This document shows, piece by piece, positions 17,446 through 26,400 of a stretch of 64,000 nt of DNA. The notes under the pieces are model-generated. The model was given only the letters and a program-made list of their open reading frames with translations. It made no database searches and was not told the DNA's origin. Origin of the DNA: Flavobacteriaceae bacterium (GTDB lineage Bacteria > Bacteroidota > Bacteroidia > Flavobacteriales > Flavobacteriaceae); contig JAKISG010000005.1 in NCBI GenBank assembly GCA_021648755.1, forward strand, positions 62,001 through 126,000. The letters are read 5' to 3'. The position numbers were made by a program, and so were the translations under genes. Position 1 is the stretch's first letter. Every line of letters starts with the position of its first letter.

Positions 17446-18252
17446 ATGAAAAATTTAGTTTTCTTATTATTTATTACCGTTTTATTTACAAGTTGTAGTG
17501 AATATCAAAAGGCATTGAATAAAGGAACTATTGCAGATCAATATAAAATGGCAGAAGAACTTTATGAAGCAGGTAAGTATAGTAAAGCAATTACCCTATT
17601 TGAAAAAGTAACACCTGCATTTAAAGGGAAGCCACAGATGCAAAGAATTCAATTTATGGTTGCTAACTCTAATTTTAAAACTAAAAGTTACGAATTAGCT
17701 GCTTATTATTTTAATCGTTTTATAAATAATTACCCTAAAAGTTCTAAGTTAGAAGAAGCCAATTTTTTAGTTTCTCAAAGTTATTATAAATCTTCACCTG
17801 TCTTTAGTTTAGACCAAAAAGATAGTCAAAAAGCACTAACATCATTACAAGTATTTTTAGACCGCTATCCAGACTCTAATAATGCAAAATTAGTTAACAG
17901 TCAGTATAAAGAATTAACCGAAAAATTAGAAAAAAAGGCTTTTGAAATAGCAAAACAATATTATAAAACTGAAAATTATATCGCTGCAATTACAGCATTG
18001 GGTAATTTTACAACGGAGTATTTAGGTTCAAAATACAAAGAAGACGCCTTATTTTATAAATTTAAAGCAGGTTATGATTTAAGTTTAAAAAGTATTTTTC
18101 ATAAAAAAGAAAAACGCTTAAACGATGCTTTAAAGTACCACAAACGTTTTATAAAATATTACCCAGAATCTCAATATATAGAAGAGTCTGATGCAATGTT
18201 AGAAAGAATAAATATAACGTTAGAAAATATGGAACTATTAAACAGTAAATAA
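17446..18252 (+). CDS. bamD: Outer membrane protein assembly lipoprotein BamD
   Basis: 268 residues. Signal peptide with lipobox T-S-C, Cys17. The mature part is a chain of tetratricopeptide-type helical repeats (for example K-M-A-E-E-L-Y-E-A-G-K-Y-S-K-A-I and Y-Y-F-N-R-F-I-N-N-Y-P-K-S), the BamD/YfiO plan. BamD is a periplasm-facing outer-membrane lipoprotein that works with BamA in inserting beta-barrel proteins, and is essential where studied. It heads the conserved flavobacterial cluster bamD-rpoZ-coaBC-DUF4835. Promoter box TACTTTTG lies four bases before the start codon. Confidence 0.94.
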   Translation: MKNLVFLLFITVLFTSCSEYQKALNKGTIADQYKMAEELYEAGKYSKAITLFEKVTPAFKGKPQMQRIQFMVANSNFKTKSYELAAYYFNRFINNYPKSSKLEEANFLVSQSYYKSSPVFSLDQKDSQKALTSLQVFLDRYPDSNNAKLVNSQYKELTEKLEKKAFEIAKQYYKTENYIAAITALGNFTTEYLGSKYKEDALFYKFKAGYDLSLKSIFHKKEKRLNDALKYHKRFIKYYPESQYIEESDAMLERINITLENMELLNSK

Positions 18253-18338
18253 TTATGAAACAAGCATGTTAAAGGTTTGTTTTTAAAGAAAAATAATAAC
18301 AAACAACGTGACCTTAAAAAAAAAAATAAATTAATATT

Positions 18339-18683
18339 ATGAAAGATTATAAAAATACTGATGCAGCACAAACAACTGTAACTTACGACAAAAATGAAAT
18401 AGAAGCACCTACGCAAAATATATATGAAGCAATTTCTATTATTGCAAAGAGAGCCTCACAAATTAATGTAGATTTAAAACAAGAATTGGTTGAAAAATTA
18501 GAAGAGTTTGCTACATATAATGATAGTTTAGAAGAAATTTTTGAAAACAAAGAACAAATTGAAGTTTCTAAATTTTACGAGCGTTTACCAAAACCTACAG
18601 CTCTTGCTGTTGAAGAATGGTTAAACAATGAAATTTATTATAGAAAACCAGAAGTGAAAGAAGACTCTACTGAAGAAAACTAA
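18339..18683 (+). CDS. rpoZ: RNA polymerase omega subunit, Rpb6-like (Bacteroidota type)
   Basis: 114 residues, acidic. The central helix-rich part (about 27-75: I-Y-E-A-I-S-I-I-A-K-R-A-S-Q-I) matches the Rpb6/omega core, and W-L-N-N-E-I-Y-Y near residues 93-100 is characteristic of the Bacteroidota form. Its assignment is supported by its place between bamD and coaBC, conserved across the family. Omega helps fold and assemble the beta-prime subunit. It is 86 bases downstream of bamD and 6 bases before coaBC. Confidence 0.88.
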   Translation: MKDYKNTDAAQTTVTYDKNEIEAPTQNIYEAISIIAKRASQINVDLKQELVEKLEEFATYNDSLEEIFENKEQIEVSKFYERLPKPTALAVEEWLNNEIYYRKPEVKEDSTEEN

Positions 18684-18689
18684 AAAAAT

Positions 18690-19904
18690 ATGTCTGTTTT
18701 AAGCGGTAAAAAAATACTACTTGGTATAAGTGGAGGGATAGCTGCTTTTAAAACGGCAAATTTAGTACGCTTATTTATTAAATCTGGAGCAGAAGTTAAG
18801 GTGATAATGACACCTTCTGCAAAAGACTTTGTAACCCCCTTAACCTTATCGACGCTTTCTAAAAACCCAGTATATTCTACTTTTTTTGATAAAGAAAATG
18901 ACCATGAACTCTGGAGTAACCATGTCGATTTAGGACTTTGGGCAGATTTAATGCTCGTTGCTCCTGCAACAGCAAACACACTTTCTAAAATGTCTAATGG
19001 TATAAGTGATAATTTTTTATTAGCCTGTTACCTATCTGCTAAATGTAAAGTATATTTTGCTCCTGCAATGGATCTAGACATGTACAAACATCAAAGTACC
19101 AAAAACAGTATTACTAAATTACAAAATTTTGACAATGTCTTAATTCCTGCTACAAGTGGTGAATTGGCAAGTGGTCTAGTTGGCGAAGGGAGAATGGCTG
19201 AGCCAGAAGACATCATTGCTTTTATAGAAAAAGATTTACTTACAACATTACCTTTATACAACAAAACCATTTTAATTACTGCTGGACCAACACATGAAGC
19301 AATAGACCCTGTTCGCTATATAGGAAATCATTCTACAGGAAAAATGGGTTACGAATTAGCACATCAAGCAGCTAATTTAGGCGCAAAAGTACTTTTAATT
19401 TCTGGACCATCTAATGAAAAAATAACACATAATTTCATTACTAAAATTGCCGTTAAAAGTGCTGAAGAAATGTACCAAGCAGTGCATATTAATTTTAAAG
19501 ATGCAAATATTGTTATTGCTGCTGCTGCTGTAGCAGATTATAAACCAACAATAATACATTCTAAAAAAATTAAAAAGAAAGATACAACTTTACAAATTGA
19601 ATTAACACCTACAAAAGATATTTTAGCATCTATTGGTGCAATTAAAGAAGCTCAATTTTTAGTTGGCTTTGCTTTAGAAACAGATAATGAATTAGAAAAT
19701 GCAAAAGGCAAATTAAGACGTAAAAATTTAGATTTAATTGTTTTAAATTCTTTGCAAGATAAAGGTGCTGGATTTGCAACTGCAACCAATAAAATTACCA
19801 TTATTGACACCGAAGAACACATAACAAAATTCTCACTAAAATCTAAAGCCAAAGTTGCCAAAGATATTTTTGAAATTATTTTAAATAAATATACTATCAC
19901 TTAA
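18690..19904 (+). CDS. coaBC: Bifunctional phosphopantothenoylcysteine decarboxylase/phosphopantothenate-cysteine ligase
   Basis: 404 residues, a full-length fusion. The N-terminal CoaC flavoprotein domain (about 1-190) has G-I-S-G-G-I-A-A-F-K, the active-site His in N-H-V-D-L near residue 76, and P-A-T-A-N-T, the family's PASANT motif. The C-terminal CoaB ligase (about 195-404) has T-A-G-P-T-H-E-A-I-D-P-V-R and N-H-S-T-G-K-M-G. It performs two steps of coenzyme A synthesis from phosphopantothenate. It is in one operon with rpoZ (6-base gap) and the DUF4835 gene. Confidence 0.97.
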   Translation: MSVLSGKKILLGISGGIAAFKTANLVRLFIKSGAEVKVIMTPSAKDFVTPLTLSTLSKNPVYSTFFDKENDHELWSNHVDLGLWADLMLVAPATANTLSKMSNGISDNFLLACYLSAKCKVYFAPAMDLDMYKHQSTKNSITKLQNFDNVLIPATSGELASGLVGEGRMAEPEDIIAFIEKDLLTTLPLYNKTILITAGPTHEAIDPVRYIGNHSTGKMGYELAHQAANLGAKVLLISGPSNEKITHNFITKIAVKSAEEMYQAVHINFKDANIVIAAAAVADYKPTIIHSKKIKKKDTTLQIELTPTKDILASIGAIKEAQFLVGFALETDNELENAKGKLRRKNLDLIVLNSLQDKGAGFATATNKITIIDTEEHITKFSLKSKAKVAKDIFEIILNKYTIT

Positions 19905-19945
19905 TTCAAAACGTTTTTAGTATATTGCAACATAACACTAAAAAA

Positions 19946-20836
19946 ATGCGTAAATTAGTACTCTTTTTTATTCTAATTTTTACTTTTATAAATATAAAGG
20001 CACAAGAATTAAATTGCACAATTACTGTAAATCACGATCAAGTAAGAGGGTCTGATGATCAAATTTTTAAAACTTTAGAAAAATCTATTAACGATTATCT
20101 TAATAACACAAAATGGACAGACAAGCAGTATAAGAAACAAGAAAAAATTCAATGTGCAATAACTTTAAATATTACTGAAAGACCAGAAAACAACACATTT
20201 AAGGGTTCTTTGCAGATTCAAGTTTTAAGACCCGTATTCAATTCAACGTATTTGACACCTGTTCTTAATTTTAATGATGATAATTTATCTTTTAACTACG
20301 AAGAGTTTCAACCCTTAATTTACAACGAAAATATTTTTGAATCTAACTTAACTTCCATACTAACTTTCTATGCCTATGTAATACTAGGGGTTGACGAAGA
20401 TACTTTTGCATATAATGGAGGAGATCAATACTTTAAAAAAGCTGAAAATGCAATGCTTGTAGCACAACAAAGTGGTTATAAAGGCTGGAAAAGAATAGAT
20501 GGTAATACAACCAGATATCAATTTATTGAAAATATGCTAAATAATACCTTTAAAGACTATCGTTTAGTAATGTATCGCTATCATCGTAATGGCTTAGATG
20601 TTATGTTTGATGATAAAGATAAAGCAAAAAAAACTATTGGTGAAGCAATAACTAACCTACAACGTATTTACTCTAAAAGACCAAGGGCTTATTTGTTACG
20701 TGTATTTTTAGATACAAAAGAAGATGAAATAGTTTCTATTTTTAAAGAAGGTCCACAAATAGATACACGAGGGCTTCAAGAAATGCTTTTACGTGTTTAC
20801 CCAGCAAGAAATGATAGTTGGAAAGAGATTAAATAA
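19946..20836 (+). CDS. DUF4835 family protein (PorD-type)
   Basis: 296 residues from ATG 19946; a TTG seven codons earlier opens the same frame but would spoil the signal peptide. A signal peptide (about 1-19, ending before Q-E-L-N-C) shows export to the periplasm. The family hallmark is L-N-C-x-I-T-V-N at the mature N-terminus with N-I-T-E-R near 90, and the C-terminal A-R-N-D-S-W-K-E-I. I believe recent annotation links DUF4835 to PorD of the type IX secretion/gliding apparatus; the precise role is unclear. It is last in bamD-rpoZ-coaBC-DUF4835. In many flavobacteria recN follows here; in this genome the next gene is convergent mutS. Confidence 0.85.
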   Translation: MRKLVLFFILIFTFINIKAQELNCTITVNHDQVRGSDDQIFKTLEKSINDYLNNTKWTDKQYKKQEKIQCAITLNITERPENNTFKGSLQIQVLRPVFNSTYLTPVLNFNDDNLSFNYEEFQPLIYNENIFESNLTSILTFYAYVILGVDEDTFAYNGGDQYFKKAENAMLVAQQSGYKGWKRIDGNTTRYQFIENMLNNTFKDYRLVMYRYHRNGLDVMFDDKDKAKKTIGEAITNLQRIYSKRPRAYLLRVFLDTKEDEIVSIFKEGPQIDTRGLQEMLLRVYPARNDSWKEIK

Positions 20837-20861
20837 ATATTAAACCTTATTTAACTATCGT

Positions 20862-20882
20862 TAAAATTAATGGTTAATTTTA
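20862..20882. terminator. Bidirectional terminator between the DUF4835 gene and mutS
   Basis: TAAAATTAA (20862-20870) and TTAATTTTA (20874-20882) form a perfect 9-base stem with a 3-base loop between two convergent genes. The stem has no GC pairs, so its strength is uncertain. Confidence 0.5.
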
Positions 20883-20906
20883 TCGCAACAATGATTTTAA
20901 ACTAAA

Positions 20907-23531
20907 CTATTTATTTCTTACTAACATTCGTTTAATCTCATTGAGTTTCATTAAAGCTTCGATTGGTGTTAAAGTATCTATATTAGTATTTAATATTTCT
21001 TCTTTAATTTCTTCTAAAAGCGGATCGTCTAATTTAAAAAAACTCAATTGTACATTTTCTTCAGTTGCTTTTTTGAGTTTTTCTTTTATATCTTCAGAAG
21101 CATGACTTTTCTCTAAGCGTTTTAGTATTTTATTGGCTCTATGAATTACTGGGCTTGGCATTCCTGCCAACTTTGCAACATGAATACCAAAACTATGTTC
21201 TGAACCTCCAGAAACTAACTTTCTAAGAAAAATTACATTGTCTTTTAGTTCTTTTACTGAAACATTAAAGTTTTTTATGCGCTCAAAAGTTTCGGTCATA
21301 TCATTTAGTTCATGATAATGCGTGGCGAATAAAGTTTTTGCTTTTGTTGGGTGTTCATGTAAGTATGCAGCAATTGCCCAAGCAATAGAGATACCATCAT
21401 AAGTACTTGTTCCACGACCAATTTCATCTAATAAAATTAAACTTCTATCAGATAAATTATTTAGAATACTTGCCGTTTCGTTCATTTCTACCATAAATGT
21501 AGATTCACCCATAGAAATATTATCACTTGCACCAACACGTGTAAATATTTTGTCAACAAGACCAATCTTGGCTTGTTGAGCAGGAACGTAAGAACCCATC
21601 TGTGCTAATAAAACAATCAATGCTGTTTGGCGTAAAATAGCTGATTTACCACTCATATTTGGACCAGTTATCATAATTATTTGCTGTTGATTTCGATTCA
21701 AAACCAAATCGTTTGCAATATACTCTTCGCCAATAGGCAATTGTTTTTCAATAACAGGATGTCTTCCGTTTTTAATTTCTAAATCGGTAGATTCGTCTAT
21801 TATTGGTCTAACGTAATTGTTGGTCATAGCCGTTTTTGCAAATGAAAAAAGGCAATCTAATTTTGCAATTTGTTGTGCATTTTGTTGTACTTGCTTTAAA
21901 TATTTTAGCATAAAAGCCAACAATTGTTGATATATTTCTTGTTCTAGTTTACCTATTTTTTCTTCAGCACCTAAAATTTTTATTTCATACTCTTTTAACT
22001 CTTCAGTAATGTATCTTTCTGCAGAAACTAACGTTTGTTTTCTAATCCATTCTTCTGGTACTTTGTCTTTATGTGTATTTCTTACTTCAATATAATAACC
22101 AAAAACGTTATTCATAGCAATTTTTAATGAAGAAATACCCGTACGCTCGGTTTCTCTTTTGAGCATGTTTTCTAAATATTGTTTGCCATTAGCCGATATT
22201 TCACGTAAATCGTCTAGTTCTTGATTGACTTTTTCTGCAATAGCATTACCTTTTGTAATATGAACTGGTGAGTCATCATTTAAAACACGATCAATTTCTT
22301 GGATTAATTCAATACAAAAATGTAAATTTTTACCTATTTCTTTAAGGGAATTGTTAGTGCTTTTCACAGCAGCAGTTTTAATAGGTGAAATTGCTTTTAA
22401 AGAGTTTTTTAAAAGTACGGCTTCCCTCGGGTTTATTTTACCAGTTGCAACTTTAGAAATCAACCGTTCAATATCACTTATTTGATTGATTTGATAACTT
22501 ACCGTTTTGTAAAAATCAGTATTATCTATTACATATTTTACAACTTCATGTCGGCTTTTAATTTGTACAATATTTTTGAGAGGTAATGCCAACCAGCGTT
22601 TTAATAAACGCCCACCCATTGGCGAAATAGTTTGGTCAATAACATTTAAAAGTGTAACTGATGCCTCCGAAGTACCATAATATAATTCTAAATTGCGTAT
22701 AGTAAACCGATCCATCCAAACATAATTATCTTCTAAAATTCTAGAAATATGTGTAATGTGTGCTAATTTTTTATGCTGTGTTTCAGAAAGATAAAAAAGT
22801 ATTGCTCCACAGGCAATTACTCCATTTTTTAAATCATCAATACCAAAACCTTTAAACGATTTTATATTGAATTGATTTTGTAAAACTTCGTTTGCATAAT
22901 CGGTATTAAAAACCCAATCATCTAAATAAAAAGTTTGAAACTTCTCTCCAAAAATAGTTAAAAAATCTTGTTTAAATTGTTTTTGTACCAAGATTTCACT
23001 AGGTCTAAAATTTTGTAATAATTTATCGATATATTCCTCATTTCCTTGTGCCGTTAAAAATTCGCCTGTAGAAATATCTAGAAAAGAAGCACCTAATTGT
23101 TTTTGCAACCCTTTTCTAGTTTTTGAAAAATGGATTGCAGCTAAAAAATTATTAGTATTTGCTTGTAAAACATCATCATGTAGAGATACACCAGGTGTAA
23201 TAATTTCAGTAACACCACGTTTTACAATGGTTTTAGTCATTTTAGGGTCTTCTAACTGGTCGCAAATAGCAATACGCAAACCTGCTTTAACTAATTTAGG
23301 TAAATAGGTATTTATAGAGTGATGCGGAAAGCCTGCCAAGGCAGTTTCGTTTGGAGAACCAGCACCTCTTTTAGTTAAAGTAATATTTAATATTTTAGAT
23401 GCTTTTATAGCGTCTTCGGCAAAGGTTTCGTAGAAATCACCAACTCTAAATAACAACATAGCATCAGGGTATTTTGCCTTAATACCATTGTATTGCTTCA
23501 TTAAAGGAGATATTTTTTTTGCGGTTACCAA
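20907..23531 (-). CDS. mutS: DNA mismatch repair protein MutS
   Basis: 874 residues from TTG 23531. The frame extends to 23585, but a promoter box lies at 23554-23561, so the start must be downstream; TTG 23531 gives V-T-A-K-K-I-S-P-L-M-K-Q-Y-N, which matches the family start. The mismatch-recognition motif is F-Y-E in G-D-F-Y-E-T-F. Lever, clamp and core domains follow. The ATPase has Walker A G-P-N-M-S-G-K-S, the S-T-F-M-V-E-M signature and Walker B L-D-E-I-G-R-G-T-S. The C-terminal dimerisation region is present. MutS finds base mismatches and recruits MutL. Confidence 0.97.
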   Translation of the reverse strand: MVTAKKISPLMKQYNGIKAKYPDAMLLFRVGDFYETFAEDAIKASKILNITLTKRGAGSPNETALAGFPHHSINTYLPKLVKAGLRIAICDQLEDPKMTKTIVKRGVTEIITPGVSLHDDVLQANTNNFLAAIHFSKTRKGLQKQLGASFLDISTGEFLTAQGNEEYIDKLLQNFRPSEILVQKQFKQDFLTIFGEKFQTFYLDDWVFNTDYANEVLQNQFNIKSFKGFGIDDLKNGVIACGAILFYLSETQHKKLAHITHISRILEDNYVWMDRFTIRNLELYYGTSEASVTLLNVIDQTISPMGGRLLKRWLALPLKNIVQIKSRHEVVKYVIDNTDFYKTVSYQINQISDIERLISKVATGKINPREAVLLKNSLKAISPIKTAAVKSTNNSLKEIGKNLHFCIELIQEIDRVLNDDSPVHITKGNAIAEKVNQELDDLREISANGKQYLENMLKRETERTGISSLKIAMNNVFGYYIEVRNTHKDKVPEEWIRKQTLVSAERYITEELKEYEIKILGAEEKIGKLEQEIYQQLLAFMLKYLKQVQQNAQQIAKLDCLFSFAKTAMTNNYVRPIIDESTDLEIKNGRHPVIEKQLPIGEEYIANDLVLNRNQQQIIMITGPNMSGKSAILRQTALIVLLAQMGSYVPAQQAKIGLVDKIFTRVGASDNISMGESTFMVEMNETASILNNLSDRSLILLDEIGRGTSTYDGISIAWAIAAYLHEHPTKAKTLFATHYHELNDMTETFERIKNFNVSVKELKDNVIFLRKLVSGGSEHSFGIHVAKLAGMPSPVIHRANKILKRLEKSHASEDIKEKLKKATEENVQLSFFKLDDPLLEEIKEEILNTNIDTLTPIEALMKLNEIKRMLVRNK

Positions 23532-23553
23532 TTTGAATATATTTAATAAGTGA

Positions 23554-23561
23554 CAAATATA
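23554..23561 (-). promoter_or_regulatory. Promoter -7 box TATATTTG of mutS
   Basis: Minus-strand TATATTTG, 22 bases before TTG 23531. It falls within the extended open frame and so argues against any start upstream of about 23547. Confidence 0.6.
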
Positions 23562-23671
23562 ATAGTTTTCACATAAAGGGTACAAAGATTAAAAACAACA
23601 AAGGTTAGAAAGTTATTAACTAACTAATCATTTTTAAAAAAATTAGAATAAATTTTTTTAGTATAAAAAAA

Positions 23672-24535
23672 CTAAATTTTACCTAGATAACGCTTAGGGG
23701 TAGTTCCAAATTTTTTCTTAAAAGCTGAAATAAAGTGACTAGAAGTACTGTATCCAATTAGACCACTTATTTCGGTTACATTATACTTTTTAGATTCTAA
23801 TAATTTACGAGAATAATCTAATTTATAGTCAATTAAAAAGTTAAATACCGTTTCTCCATAAATGTGCTTAAAACCATCTTTTAATTTTTTTAAGGTAAGT
23901 CCTATTTCATTGGCCAATTCATTTAAACTTGGTGGCTCTGCCATACGATCGATAATAATTTCTTTGGCTTTTTTTATTTTTAATACATTATCTTCATCTT
24001 CTAAAAAAGGACAACTTTCATCATTATCACCAGATAAATTAAAATATAAACTAAGTAACTCATAAACTTTACCTTTACTGTATAATTTCTCTAGAGATTG
24101 ATGTATTTTGTGTTTAAATAATTGATTTAAAACGACCATTTCTTTAGGTAATAAATCTTTTGCAGAATAGTATTTTTTATTTTCATTATCTAAAAAACTG
24201 ATGTGTTTAGTAAACTCAGAAAAAAATGAATGAAATTTTGAAATGGCAATTAATAAAATAATAATTTTAGAATTACTGTAAACTTCAATATTAATAGGTA
24301 ACTCTTTTTGTGGATTAAACATTACTAAAGATTTATTTTCATGAATGTCTATAGTATAATTACCATTATTATATAGTAATTTTCCTTTACCATTTAAACC
24401 AAAAAAAAGTTGAATGTAATTGGTAGTTACTTCTTTTTTAAATAATTGATTTATTGAAGTACTATTTTCAATTTTTAGAAGTAAAAACCCATCTTCTAAT
24501 GTTATTTTTATTAGATTTTTATCGTTGTTTTTCAT
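23672..24535 (-). CDS. AraC family transcriptional regulator
   Basis: 287 residues. The N-terminal part (about 1-180) looks like a cupin-type sensor domain. Then S-C-P-F-L (near 178) and a long helix lead into the C-terminal AraC double helix-turn-helix (about 190-287), with the second HTH ending I-G-Y-S-T-S-S-H-F-I-S-A-F-K-K-K-F-G-T-T-P. As I recall, close flavobacterial relatives with the same C-P-F-L and P-P-S-L-x-E-L-A signature sit beside haem-biosynthesis genes; here the neighbours are mutS and, divergently, moaD. The shared 207-base gap holds a palindrome and a direct repeat, which fit an autoregulatory or moaD-directed role. The ligand is unknown. Confidence 0.88.
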   Translation of the reverse strand: MKNNDKNLIKITLEDGFLLLKIENSTSINQLFKKEVTTNYIQLFFGLNGKGKLLYNNGNYTIDIHENKSLVMFNPQKELPINIEVYSNSKIIILLIAISKFHSFFSEFTKHISFLDNENKKYYSAKDLLPKEMVVLNQLFKHKIHQSLEKLYSKGKVYELLSLYFNLSGDNDESCPFLEDEDNVLKIKKAKEIIIDRMAEPPSLNELANEIGLTLKKLKDGFKHIYGETVFNFLIDYKLDYSRKLLESKKYNVTEISGLIGYSTSSHFISAFKKKFGTTPKRYLGKI

Positions 24536-24599
24536 TATGAACTTTTAAAAACTTTAGTAAAAAAACAAATGTAGTCTATTTTTAATTAGATTTTTATCG
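24510..24599. repeat. 15-base direct repeat around the AraC gene start
   Basis: ATTAGATTTTTATCG occurs at 24510-24524 (inside the first codons of the AraC gene) and at 24585-24599 (just upstream of its promoter box), 75 bases apart. Sites on both sides of a promoter at about seven helix turns would suit a looping repressor, but chance in AT-rich DNA is possible. Confidence 0.4.
24566..24573 (-). promoter_or_regulatory. Promoter -7 box TACATTTG of the AraC gene
   Basis: Minus-strand TACATTTG, 30 bases before the ATG at 24535. Confidence 0.55.
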
Positions 24600-24671
24600 A
24601 AACATTTATTTTTATCAAATTTTATTTTCAAACTTTAGACTGTAAAAATTTAAATTTTACTATTTACCTAA

Positions 24672-24690
24672 TCTAAAAATTAGATTAAGG
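24672..24690. promoter_or_regulatory. Palindrome TAATCTA-AAAAT-TAGATTA upstream of moaD
   Basis: Two perfect 7-base arms around five bases, about 50 bases before the moaD start and within the divergent AraC-moaD region. A possible operator; no direct evidence. Confidence 0.35.
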
Positions 24691-24730
24691 ATTTTAATTA
24701 ATTTATCTTAAATATTTATAAATTGTTCCG

Positions 24731-24738
24731 TATTTTTG
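24731..24738 (+). promoter_or_regulatory. Promoter -7 box TATTTTTG of moaD
   Basis: The box ends four bases before ATG 24743, the same spacing as the second bamD box, predicting a leaderless moaD mRNA. Confidence 0.5.
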
Positions 24739-24742
24739 AAAA

Positions 24743-24982
24743 ATGGAAATTAAAATTTTATTTTTTGGAATAATTAAAGACATCATTAATAAGAGTAGTC
24801 TTGAAATGAAAATAAATAATACTATTTCAATTTCTGAATTAAAAATTATTTTTTTTGAGAATTTCCCGAAACTAAAAGATTATAATTTCACGGTTGCTGT
24901 TAATGAAGTTTACCAAGAAGATACATTTATGATTAAAAATAAAGATATTATTGCTTTAATTCCTCCTGTTTCTGGCGGTTAA
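24743..24982 (+). CDS. moaD: MoaD/ThiS family protein (molybdopterin synthase small subunit)
   Basis: 79 residues with a ubiquitin-like fold pattern and the essential C-terminal Gly-Gly (P-P-V-S-G-G). In MoaD that glycine is activated and thiocarboxylated to donate sulfur to molybdopterin. The sequence I-K-I-L-F-F-G at the start and N-E-V-Y-Q-E...I-A-L-I-P-P-V-S-G-G are typical of MoaD rather than ThiS. No other molybdenum-cofactor gene (moaE, moaA, moeB, mobA) is near: the next gene is pgk. It is therefore an orphan in this window. Confidence 0.87.
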   Translation: MEIKILFFGIIKDIINKSSLEMKINNTISISELKIIFFENFPKLKDYNFTVAVNEVYQEDTFMIKNKDIIALIPPVSGG

Positions 24983-25123
24983 TTTCAACGTATCATTGAA
25001 TTTGGTTTATTATAGTGGATAATTTCTACCATTTTCTAATTTTTAAACTAGAGCGAATTAGGAATACCAAAATAAAAGAATGAAAACCTATATTTAGTTT
25101 GAGAGTATATCATTTAAAAACAA

Positions 25124-25131
25124 TACTTTTG
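25124..25131 (+). promoter_or_regulatory. Promoter -7 box TACTTTTG of pgk
   Basis: Perfect consensus, 19 bases before ATG 25151. Confidence 0.6.
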
Positions 25132-25150
25132 TTTAAACAAACTTTCAGAA

Positions 25151-26338
25151 ATGATTACCATAAACGATTTCAATTTTAAAGATAAAAAAGCATTAATTCG
25201 AGTTGATTTTAACGTTCCGTTAAATCAAAAATTAGAGGTTACAGATACTACAAGAATTGAAGCAGTAGAAGCTACTATTTCTAAAATATTAAAAGATGGT
25301 GGAAAGGTGATTTTAATGTCGCACTTAGGAAGACCTAAAGCTAAAGAAGATAAATTTTCATTAAGACACCTTATTTCTAAAGTTGAAGCAATTATAGATA
25401 GAAAGGTTAGATTTGTATCTGATTGTATAGGAAATGAAGTAGAAACGGAAGTCAAAAATTTAAAAAATGGAGAAATTCTCTTATTAGAAAACCTACGTTT
25501 CTATAAAGAAGAAAAAGAGGGCAATATTGACTTTGCTAAACAATTAGCAAAACTAGGTGATATTTATGTAAATGATGCTTTTGGCTCTGCACATAGAGCA
25601 CATGCTTCAACAGCGATTATCGCTCAATTTTTTTCTAAAAACAAGTGTTTTGGCTTACTTTTAGCTAAGGAGATTACAAGCATTAACCAAATTTTAAACA
25701 ATAGCAAAAAACCCGTAACAGCAATTATTGGTGGCGCAAAAGTAGCATCTAAAATAGAGGTAATTAATCATATTATGGATAAGGTTGATACTATTATTAT
25801 TGGTGGTGGTATGGCATTTACATTTATAAAAGCACAAGGAGGAAATATTGGTAATTCTTTAGTAGAAGATGATAAATTAGAACTTGCTTTAGAAATATTA
25901 GCAAAAGCAAAAGAAAAGAAAACAAGAATTTATTTACCAATAGATGTGATTGCTGCAGATGCTTTTAGCAACGATGCAAATACAATGATTATTGAAGCAA
26001 ATGAGATACCTGATGGTTGGATGGGTCTAGACACTGGTCCAAAAACAAACATTGGTAATGCTTTTGTGATAGCAGGTTCAAAAACTATTTTATGGAACGG
26101 ACCTTTAGGTGTTTTTGAGATGAAAAGTTTTGAAAAAGGAACTAAAGAATTGGGTTTTGCTATTATAGATGCAACTGCAGAAGGCGCATTTTCTTTAGTT
26201 GGTGGTGGCGACTCAGTTGCTGCAGTAAAACAATTTAATTTTGCAGACAAAGTGAGTTATGTTTCTACTGGTGGTGGAGCTATGTTAGAAATGTTAGAAG
26301 GAAGAAAATTGCCTGGTATTGAAGCAATTTTAAATTAA
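25151..26338 (+). CDS. pgk: Phosphoglycerate kinase
   Basis: 395 residues, full length. N-terminal substrate domain with R-V-D-F-N-V-P-L near the start, H-L-G-R-P and E-N-L-R-F-Y; C-terminal nucleotide domain with G-G-A-K-V-A-S-K, the W-N-G-P-L-G-V-F-E loop and G-G-G-D-S-V-A. It transfers phosphate from 1,3-bisphosphoglycerate to ADP in glycolysis, reversibly. Single gene with its own promoter; the next gene is convergent. Confidence 0.98.
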   Translation: MITINDFNFKDKKALIRVDFNVPLNQKLEVTDTTRIEAVEATISKILKDGGKVILMSHLGRPKAKEDKFSLRHLISKVEAIIDRKVRFVSDCIGNEVETEVKNLKNGEILLLENLRFYKEEKEGNIDFAKQLAKLGDIYVNDAFGSAHRAHASTAIIAQFFSKNKCFGLLLAKEITSINQILNNSKKPVTAIIGGAKVASKIEVINHIMDKVDTIIIGGGMAFTFIKAQGGNIGNSLVEDDKLELALEILAKAKEKKTRIYLPIDVIAADAFSNDANTMIIEANEIPDGWMGLDTGPKTNIGNAFVIAGSKTILWNGPLGVFEMKSFEKGTKELGFAIIDATAEGAFSLVGGGDSVAAVKQFNFADKVSYVSTGGGAMLEMLEGRKLPGIEAILN

Positions 26339-26400
26339 TTTTTAAATAGACTATTTCTAAAACTAGAATAATTTTCTTCCAAATTAACACTTATCAAAAT

